38,237 bases of DNA from positions 313,284 through 351,520 of the forward strand of contig NW_014577079.1 of the NCBI RefSeq assembly GCF_000485595.1. Reading direction: 5' to 3'. The translations under genes were made by a program, and so were the position numbers. Positions 30,209-38,237 of the stretch are shown one piece after another. Source of the stretch: Priapulus caudatus. Taxonomy: Eukaryota > Priapulida > Priapulimorpha > Priapulimorphida > Priapulidae. How positions within the stretch are numbered: the first letter of the stretch is position 1; every line of letters begins with the position of its first letter. Under the pieces are notes generated by a model. It searched no databases. It was not told the origin of the DNA and saw nothing but the letters and a program-made list of their open reading frames with translations.

Positions 30209-33200
30209 GGAGATAAGTTCTTTGTCCGTGCGCCATTGTTCATGTGCGTCAGAAAACCGTGCAGTATATATCAAGTATACGGACGCTTGGTGCCATGCCT
30301 GTGATGCTCTTTCCTCGCACTATACTATAGCGCGGCAGGCGGCCATCACTCTACTCGTTCTCTCCTGTAGCAGCTTAACTCTTTATATCGACATCGGCTA
30401 TCTTATTGCATTTGCTGCCGTAATCATTAGCGCGATACCGGGCGCGCTCGGAGTGGCGAATCGTTAGACCCGGGATTAGAGCTCGGCGTGTCTATGGCCA
30501 CGGCGGACTATCTGTCGGAGCGAACACGGCAGACGTAGACGGCAAGCAGGGACAGCAGCGCATGCTCGCATCGCCTGACATTTGTTTAGGTAATCTCCTC
30601 CTTTCTGTGTCATTTTCTACGACTTACGCAGTGTACAAGCGCCGCGGGCGTGGCTAGGAATATACATGCGCAATAACGTATGAGTAGTGGCTTATTTTAT
30701 CATGTATGAAAACAGTGGTGCTATTGAGTAGCAAGAGTGTATAAATTAAGATAGTAATATAATGTAATAACATAATAAAACTATATAAATAAATAACGTT
30801 ATAAGATTTAAAAATGAAAATTAAAATAACTAAAATAAAGTAATGGCGTCCTGATTGGCCAGTCGTCTGATTCGATGTCTATAGATTTGCAGGTGACACT
30901 GCGTGTGACGTTGGCGATCGCGTTCTAGTTAGCGGACTGTTGTTTAGTTTGGTAAGTACTCCATGGACCTCAATACTGTGATCACATCAGTCTCCGTGAG
31001 TTGACAGGGTGTGCGCAGACTCCGTAAGCCCACCAGTGACTAATTGGTGATCAAGCTATATGGTGTCCCGCTCTCGGCCCTGGATAATTAGCCTGGACCT
31101 CTAGCTCTGCTCGAAGCTCTCTGAACGATGCAAACACGCCCCGCTGTAGACGCATTTCTTAATGGTTACGAAAGATATTATATATATATATTTCTATTAG
31201 AACAGAAATGAAGACGTCATTGCGCTTGGTGCGTTCTGTGTTGCGTTTTTTTACTCTCACGGACGAGCACAATAGGCGCACTTTCTTTTCTTCCGGATCG
31301 GTGTGCAAATATATGTAGGAGTAACACCTACCCCTGGCGTCTCCGCGACCCCTCCTTAAGCTCGCGACAAGCTCGCCCACGCTGCAACATCCATCGTCTC
31401 GTGTCCGTGTTCTCCAGCGAAGAATATCTTCCGATTCCACAGCTGTTTCAACAGGAGCACCTATTACCTGCTCCGTACTTATTGGCTCCGTTCGTCGTCT
31501 TCTCCCGCCTCCCCTCCCCCTCCCCCTCCCGTCGTTACAGCGACGTCGATTAAACACACGAGCCAATTTCCGCTATTATATAACACTGGATAGATGTTCC
31601 GCCGGATCCTCGCTGCTTCACGATCGCGCAGACGTACCCTATCAATGGCCCGACGTTGGCAACAAAGTCTGGCTGTAAGTTCGGCTTCAGTCCGACGGGC
31701 AATTATCGGCGGACTCAACCGGCCAGGTATAGACTGCCTCTGTGGCTGCGTAATGGCCACGTTTAATCTTTTCAAGTGAAATCTTCTGTCTGGTGGCTTA
31801 CCGGTCTAGTATAGTCGGAAACATTTACCGTAATCGCTTATTTGATTTCGTAATATCGCACGCGATAATATGCTATATGTTGCGCGCTCGTTCGCCGCGT
31901 GTACCGTACAATGCATTGATTCTGCGTTGATGACGCTGAACAAAGCACAGTGGTATCATATTTAGAAAACGCGGCTGACCATTTGCGACCTCGTTTGCTA
32001 TTACATACACATGATGTTTTTTTAACATATCTATTATAATATACTAATATGCCAATGTGTTATTAACATTCCCCACTCATGTTCTCCTTACCAATATCAC
32101 GCAATTCAACCACCAATCACTCCAGCTGCGCTGGTTCCTTACAGCACCACACGCGACTGCCGTCTAATCTACCACCGTCATTATAGCCACGATCGCTGCA
32201 TGCGCCTCCTATACTATTCACGTATTCGGTTTCTCACCCTAATGGTTTCGCGTCGAACCGTTTGACAGTAGCATCGGATAAGGGAATGATATGGGCCTGA
32301 TTGTGGTGCAGTGCAAGCATCGGCCGCATGATGAACAAGCAGTTGTCAGCATTATAGCCACTTAGCATCACAAAGGTCTTTTGTGCGTTCTGGGATAGCA
32401 AACCATTTAAAACTTAGAAAAAACTGCTGCTTGGTATTTGCCTCTGTATTCTGCTGAATGTTATTGAATGTGTTTGCTCATAGGAGTGAATACTTTCGCT
32501 CGACAGCTTGAGAGACTATTTTATTAGCTTGCATGCCACGCAGGCCATCGATCTGCTTCACTATGAAAACTGGCTGGCTATGAATCGTGTACAAAGCGGT
32601 GTAGACACTAGATGTTGTTGATTGCTTATTATTGGTAGCGCGTTTGTTCGCAATCATCGTCTGGCTATCAGTTCCGCGGAATGTTTTTATGTCAACGATT
32701 TGTTGTATTTGGTAGCCTCGCGAAACAATTAAGCTCTAATTTTGGCATATTCTTGAGCGAGCGGCTTTTTTACGCGCTTACTCCTCTGTAAACTGGCCTC
32801 CATTTTATTTTTTCAGTCGAAACGACGACGAAGCCGAAATTAAGACGCAGAAGTTTGGTCTTGCCCTATGGAATATGCCCGGTAAAATGGGTATCGTGAA
32901 GGACGCGGAGAGTTGTCGTGGGAGAGAGGGATTTGCCAGTAAGCAGCTGCGGCAGGAAAATTGTCAGCCTGAATTTTCAAGATAACACAGATTCCAGCCC
33001 TCAAGCCTCTGTGGTAAGAATATCTATTTTACCAAGTGCTAAATGCTCGCGCATCGAAATAGTTATTTTCGGCCATATTATTCGTTCTTTCAGAATAGGG
33101 CCTCTTTCAACATCTGTTCGAATTAATGGGACAATTTTCTAAAGGATTACAGTGTACTAGGGAATATTTTCAAACTCTGGCATCAATGTTATTGGCAGCT

Positions 33201-35135
33201 ATGTTTGGTGTAAATTGCGTTTGCTTGTTTATCAAATTTGCTGTTTTGTATTACATTATGAATGATTCGTTCCAGCTTCCGTGCCGTCTGCGGAAATACT
33301 CTTGCCTCTTGAGCCGCGCAGGCCTCTAAGCACACATCTTCATATTTTCCACGTAATCTCCTTACGTTGGATTTGCCCACATTTATTTCCTGAGAAAGAC
33401 ATCGCGCGTGGAAATGGTCTTCCTGAGCCAGCAGTTATCTTCTCAATAAATTATGTATGAAATAATCGCAGCCGAATTTTTTCCGTTGTTTTCTAAATTC
33501 TTAAAGGCTACGCGCATAAAGGCTTTTCTCACTAGTAAAACAACTCATGACGCCGTCGTCTTTCGCGCTGCGAACGATGATGCAGACTGCTGCTGAGGTA
33601 TATTTACTGCTCTGTGCGTGTGTTCGTCGAAGGGAAACGGGGCGATATTTAGGATTACCATACTAAGTGTGAGAAGAACAATGGGGGCTTTTAGGCTGAG
33701 CTCTGCCTCGTTCGCACGAAGAGCCAATTGAAGGAAAGCCCGCCAGTTTCATTGAGGTTAGTCAATCAATAAACCATGTCACATTACGTTTGAATGTGAC
33801 TCTCATTCTCTCCAAACCGTAGGACTCAATGCTGAATCTCAGGATGATTCGCTCGGTCCGTCCCGCGACCAACTTACTTATAAGTGTCACGCCTTTACCG
33901 GACTGGGTGTTGGATTTTTGTTTTTCGAAGAGCGCAGGAACACTCTGCAGTGGCGCGTGTCGTGGTTGAGTCGTGACCTGTCAGTCACACTAGTGGTGGT
34001 GGGGGATTTGCAGAATTAGCCATCACTGTGCAGCGTGCAAACGTACCCTAATTTATATTTGATATTGAACGCATGAAAAGACGGAGAAAATTACGCTAAA
34101 GAGACGCTTGTGATATCACCATATGACGTATTGATAAATTGAAATTTTGGTCAGTGTTGACGTAATGGGCAACGCCTTCTGTTGAAGTGATTATGTTTTT
34201 CGAACGTAAATCGGAATTATTTTTCACGTTTTCTACCTCTAATTTTTAAACGACTAGAAGTGCTATTAACCCCATTAGAGCCTTCTTGTCTGCTGAATAA
34301 AAATGAATTTCGTACTTGCCACATGCAAATCTGCGTGTTAATTATTGAGAGATGACCAAGCGTGCAAGTTCTATATTCGTGCATGCTGTACAATAAATAA
34401 AATAGCCTTATAATAAATAATAAATACAGAACGCAGGATATTCAAATTCTCGTGGATTATTATTTCCAATCAGCTTAACATATGTGACTTAAACCGTTGC
34501 TGCGAAGGAACACACTGAAATTCGTTCCCATTCATGCTTGGCTTCTAGTTGCATAGCAGGAATGCTGACTAAGCTATTACCCACCGTAAGAATATCTTCT
34601 CTCACATCTAGACCTGGTAGATTCTCTATTTGGAAGGTAATTAACTTATTTAGATCTTTGTATATTTTCGTCAAATATCTGTTTAAGCGAAAAGAGTTTA
34701 TAACTCAATTAATTTTGTTGCTTGTAAATAGTCATATGAGCTCATTTTAAATAAATACACTTTACACTTTGCCAAAATTGAAGCTTGAACGTGCCGCACC
34801 CTCTATCACGTTTGTATTGAAAACCTATAACGCAAACGGTTAGCAAGAGCTCTCCATTGCGCTCTTTCAAGCGAGGCCATATTTTTACTTTGCGCGCAGA
34901 CACATGCCCGAAAGTAGATTCATCTTGGGAATACTTACCGCAAATGGAAGCCATGCCTGTAATAAAATCATCAAGTCGTCATTTTTCATTCTGAAATGCC
35001 CCTTTTAGAGCCGACTTGAGCGATGTTCTTAAGCTACTCTGCTGTGAGGCATTTGTGTCGGCTCGTAGCGCGAGTTGGCCTGCACCATGTGCAAAAGGCA
35101 CCGATGGATTCATTAGCCGCATGGTGCCGACACGC
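30209..35135. repeat. Duplication D2, second copy (about 4.9 kb)
   Basis: Same-orientation copy of 22111-26690 and about 350 bases longer, the excess being spread as single extra bases along its length. Short ORFs predicted here (31159-31566 minus, 32918-33142 plus and others) are not open in the first copy and are not supported. It ends in an AC array. Confidence 0.9.
32817..33013 (+). other. Candidate exon in D2, second copy
   Basis: Acceptor TTTTTTCAG ends at 32816 and donor GTAAGAAT begins at 33014. It is the equivalent of 24526-24711. The frame is inconsistent between copies because of indels. Confidence 0.2.
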
Positions 35136-35402
35136 ACCACACACGCACACACGCACGCACGACGCCACACGCACGCACGGCACGCACAACGCACACACAC
35201 ACACCGACCCACACGCACCACACACACCATAACAACAACAACAACAAAACACACAACACACACACACACACACACACACTGTGACCAACCCACACACACA
35301 CACACACACACACACAACACGCACACACGCACACACAACACACGCAACAACACACACACTACACACACAACACACAGCAACACACACCCACACACACACA
35401 CC

Positions 35403-35441
<39 letters not shown>

Positions 35442-35516
35442 CACACACACCACACCACAACACGCCCGCCGCGCGCACACACACACACCACACACAACAC
35501 ACACACACACACACCA

Positions 35517-35555
<39 letters not shown>

Positions 35556-35615
35556 CATACACACACACACACCACAGCACACAACACACACACACACACA
35601 CACACACAACACACC
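35110..35615. repeat. Large AC microsatellite
   Basis: About 500 bases of CACACA with CACGCACG and AACAAC interruptions. All frames are open artefacts. Confidence 0.95.
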
Positions 35616-35618
35616 ACG

Positions 35619-35649
<31 letters not shown>

Positions 35650-35650
35650 C

Positions 35651-35686
<36 letters not shown>
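35616..35686. repeat. AT microsatellite
   Basis: (TA)n of about 65 bases directly joined to the AC array. Confidence 0.95.
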
Positions 35687-36538
35687 AAGCACTGGCAGAG
35701 GTAACAGTGTGCCACGCGGTAAGAAGCAATAGCGATATACGATATTCATCTATAATAACTCTACTCAATGTACCCCCATGCTCCTTGCAACCAACCGATG
35801 ATTGAACCAACATTGTTTACGTTATTTCATTTTTTCAAGGATAATCTTATTAATTTTAGTTTTGTTCCCGTTTTAAAAGATCGACTAACGTCTATACTAG
35901 AGGAATATATAAACTACGATGGCGTCACGGAGCGTGAGCCACACGCACACGCAGTTATGATCATCTCGGTCGCAAATGAATGTCATGCGTTCTTGAAAGC
36001 TCTCCCGCCACCACGCAAATTCCTAGAAGGTTCATTCTACCACTCCCCTAGATCATGTTTCCAAGACGAAGATATTTGAACGTGTAATGAAATTAGGATA
36101 ATACTCCTACTCCTACGCGAGCTATCCGTCGCCACGCGAGAGCAGAAGTTAATCAAAACATACATGCGACTCTTGGAGCATATTCCCTGCTGAGATGCTC
36201 ACGCGACGAATACGAGAGGCAAATGGCACAGGTTCATTTCTTGTTAGGGGGTAGACCTCTGCGATGAGTAAGGGTATGACGGAACCCGGAATGCTAATGT
36301 AGCGAGTGATGGATGGATGTGTTTTGCACAGTGACTATAGTGGTCGAGTACTCTGTCTGCGATAGCTGTCGCAAATGGCAATTAATAGATTCGTAGTAAT
36401 TGCTAACGGAGGGCATGGAACGAGATCTCGCGTATACAGTCTACACGGTGTAGGTAAATATCGAAAAGGAATATTATTAGTCGCTGGAGAGAGGAGAGAA
36501 GCTATTGATGATGCAGCCATTCTATTCGCAAGGGAACC
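35687..36538. other. Unique sequence, only weak ORFs
   Basis: A 103-codon plus ORF (35768-36079) and an 80-codon plus ORF (36375-36617) have mixed composition but no recognisable domain. Both overlap other open frames. Confidence 0.35.
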
Positions 36539-36800
36539 TTACTCACCCGCTGCTATTTGTCTTACTCGTACACGCCAACGCATATACTCTCCTCCTCTCT
36601 TGAAAGTTCGCGCATAAATTTTGTATAAGACGAGGGCCGTCGTTGAGTGTTTATCATGTTCTACCTGTTGATATTCTATAAATACTTTACTATTATTGCA
36701 TTTCAAGTTGCGCATGTTTTCTACATTGACCACGCACCTGTCCAATGTTAGCGCCTCCCTTGTGAGTTCACTCGTCTTTAGTTCTTGAAGTGATACAACT
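36539..36800 (-). CDS. Hypothetical minus-strand exon-like ORF
   Basis: The downstream two-thirds of a longer minus frame (36539-36937) is protein-like: mixed, charged, with a few Cys and no simple repeats, about 85 codons ending at 36539. Its upstream third is only the translated AC/ACGC microsatellite, so any real coding segment must begin by about 36800, probably as an exon. A GACAG followed by GTGCGT on this strand near 36735 might instead be a donor. No family recognised, and the plus strand is also open across part of it (36375-36617). Weak candidate. Confidence 0.15.
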
Positions 36801-36821
36801 CCCCTACATTCATACAAACAA

Positions 36822-36912
36822 ACACACACGCACGCACGCACGCACGCACGCACACACGCACGCACGTACGCACGCACGTACGCACGCACGCCACGCACAC
36901 ACACGCACAGAC
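36822..36912. repeat. CACG microsatellite
   Basis: CGCACGCACGCACG with GTACGTACG variants. Confidence 0.9.
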
Positions 36913-37154
36913 ACTCATCAGTTCCCGGGTACACCACACACCATGCAAATATTTATTAATGTCAGATCAGCGACAGTGGCTCCAGTTTATACACAGGTGC
37001 CGTCAAAACGTGTCGAATTGACTGTAACGTTACAACAACGGGCGTGGAATGCACGCGAGAATCAATTTTTCTTCGGGCTATTGTGCAATCTCACATGGCT
37101 ATGATATGGCTGACTATATGTCATCACATATGATATACGTTCACGATTCGTAGC

Positions 37155-37430
37155 ACTATTATAATATTATAATATATTATAACGTAACGAGTAATATTAT
37201 TATAATGTTATTATATATTATAACGTAACAAGTGGCACTATTATAATGTCATGATATGTTATAACTGAACGAGTATCACTATTATAATGTAATAATATGT
37301 TATAATGTGACGAATAACCTATATTAATGTCGTAAATTAATCGTAACGTAACCAATAGTCTATTGTGATGTTATAATATGTCATAACGTAACGAATAACG
37401 AATAGTCGAATGTATTGTTATAATCTGTTA
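37155..37430. repeat. AT-rich minisatellite, about 50-bp diverged units
   Basis: Five to six copies of a unit with ATTATAATGTNATNATATGTTATAA followed by a CGTAACGA(G/A)TA string. Copies differ by substitutions, unlike the indel pattern of D1 and D2, so this is an older array. Confidence 0.8.
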
Positions 37431-37710
37431 TATAAATTTATAACATATCGCATGTAATATTATAACATAGCTAGTAGGCCTAGTACTAAGTTGGAACATC
37501 TGTTCGCAGAAATTAACTACAGTATTGCTAACCGTGGAGTTGTTTAAATAGTTCCCCATAACCAGGTTTGTTATTTCCGCCTTCATCAATAATTCACTGT
37601 CAATACATATATTTATTACCGGTTGCATTTGTTCTAACCCGGGCCAGGTCTCCGAGGAGCCATTCCGGGTTTCCGTTTGAAGCGCAGATGTGTTTGTGAT
37701 GCGCTGCCAC
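37431..37710. other. Unique spacer, nothing recognised
   Basis: No supported ORF. The minus ORF at 37600-37908 is an extension of the trinucleotide repeat frame. Confidence 0.4.
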
Positions 37711-37837
37711 GACTAATGCTACTGCTGTTACTGCTACTGTTACTGCTACTGCTGCTGCTACTGCTGCTACTGCTGCTACTACTGCTATTGCTGCTGCTAC
37801 TACTATTGCTGCTGCTACTGCTGCTGCTACTGCTATG

Positions 37838-37905
<68 letters not shown>

Positions 37906-38075
37906 CACTACTACTGCTGCTGCTACTACTACTACTACTACCGCTGCTGCTGCTCTTGCTCCTGCTGCTAGCTACTGTTACTGCTACTGCTGCTACTGCT
38001 GCTGCTACTGCTAGCTACTGCTGCTACTGCTGCTGCTACTGCTACCGCTACTGCTGCTACTGCTGCTGCTACTGC
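37711..38075. repeat. CTA/CTG trinucleotide repeat
   Basis: Mixed (CTG)/(CTA) triplets, with a pure CTA run at about 37838-37905 flanked by CTG/CTA mixtures. The minus strand reads as poly-Val/Ala. A few TAGC breaks lie near 37968 and 38012. Confidence 0.95.
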
Positions 38076-38180
38076 TGTGCGGAGACTGGACGTATGTCTC
38101 TGGACAGCCCGCGGACACATTACCTTGCATGCTGTCGCACGCAGCGATTGCAGGACGAGGGGCCAGGCATGCATAGCGGT

Positions 38181-38193
38181 GTGTGTAGTGGTG

Positions 38194-38237
<44 letters not shown>
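38181..38237. repeat. GT microsatellite at window end
   Basis: (GT)n continuing past the end of the window. Confidence 0.95.

Noticed and set aside
31159-31566. 135-codon minus ORF with Arg/Gly-rich start
   Set aside because: Not open in the other D2 copy, where indels shift the frame; probably chance.
34979-35813. 256- and 259-codon minus ORFs, the longest in the window
   Set aside because: Almost entirely poly-Cys/Val and Tyr/Ile from the AC and AT arrays, with random flanks.
37711-38075. Possible CRISPR-like or tandem protein repeat array
   Set aside because: Simple triplets with no spacers or conserved repeat unit.
37600-38174. Poly-Val/Ala minus ORFs
   Set aside because: Trinucleotide repeat translation.

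Overview
This window looks like nuclear DNA from an animal. Three short TTAGGG-type telomere-like arrays, very dense AC/GT, GA/CT, GAGT, GATA, AT and CTA/CTG microsatellites, and a Penelope-like retroelement (PLE) all point to a metazoan genome. No bacterial operons, ribosome-binding-site-led genes, CRISPR arrays, rRNA genes or tRNA genes were recognised. The lineage cannot be fixed from the sequence alone. Scattered single-base indels, a 10-N gap and two large near-identical duplications suggest a noisy long-read assembly with allelic copies laid end to end.

Layout. 1-1.25 kb: an AT-rich palindromic minisatellite with TTAGGG/CCCTAA arrays bracketing about 0.8 kb that holds one small minus-strand ORF. 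1.25-9 kb: mostly unique sequence with several foldback or MITE-like elements (2060-2252, 2565-2713, 7533-7597, 8298-8440), a GT array (2.9-3.4 kb) and a CT array (6.0-6.33 kb). 9-14 kb: GAGT, GT and AC arrays with unique spacers. 12.71-13.62 kb is the first copy of duplication D1, and its second copy is 17.97-18.85 kb. 14-17.9 kb: unique, partly CpG-rich sequence with no recognised gene.

18.95-21.83 kb holds a nearly full-length but broken PLE. It has one reverse transcriptase plus GIY-YIG endonuclease reading frame, about 140-bp direct terminal repeats carrying a hammerhead-like motif, and a 13-bp target site duplication. A minisatellite, the N gap and a GA run follow. 22.11-26.69 kb and 30.21-35.13 kb are the two copies of duplication D2. 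They differ almost only by one- or two-base indels, and the second copy is about 350 bases longer. Between them lie a GATA array, two AC arrays and a CpG-rich unique block. The window ends with AC/AT arrays, unique DNA, an AT-rich minisatellite, a CTA/CTG trinucleotide array and a GT array.

The only confidently identified protein-coding content is the PLE. A few other ORFs have protein-like composition and are listed at low confidence. I found no evidence for a new multi-gene system. The items most worth checking are the PLE with its possible ribozyme, the small foldback elements with target-site duplications, and whether D1 and D2 are real duplications or uncollapsed haplotypes.
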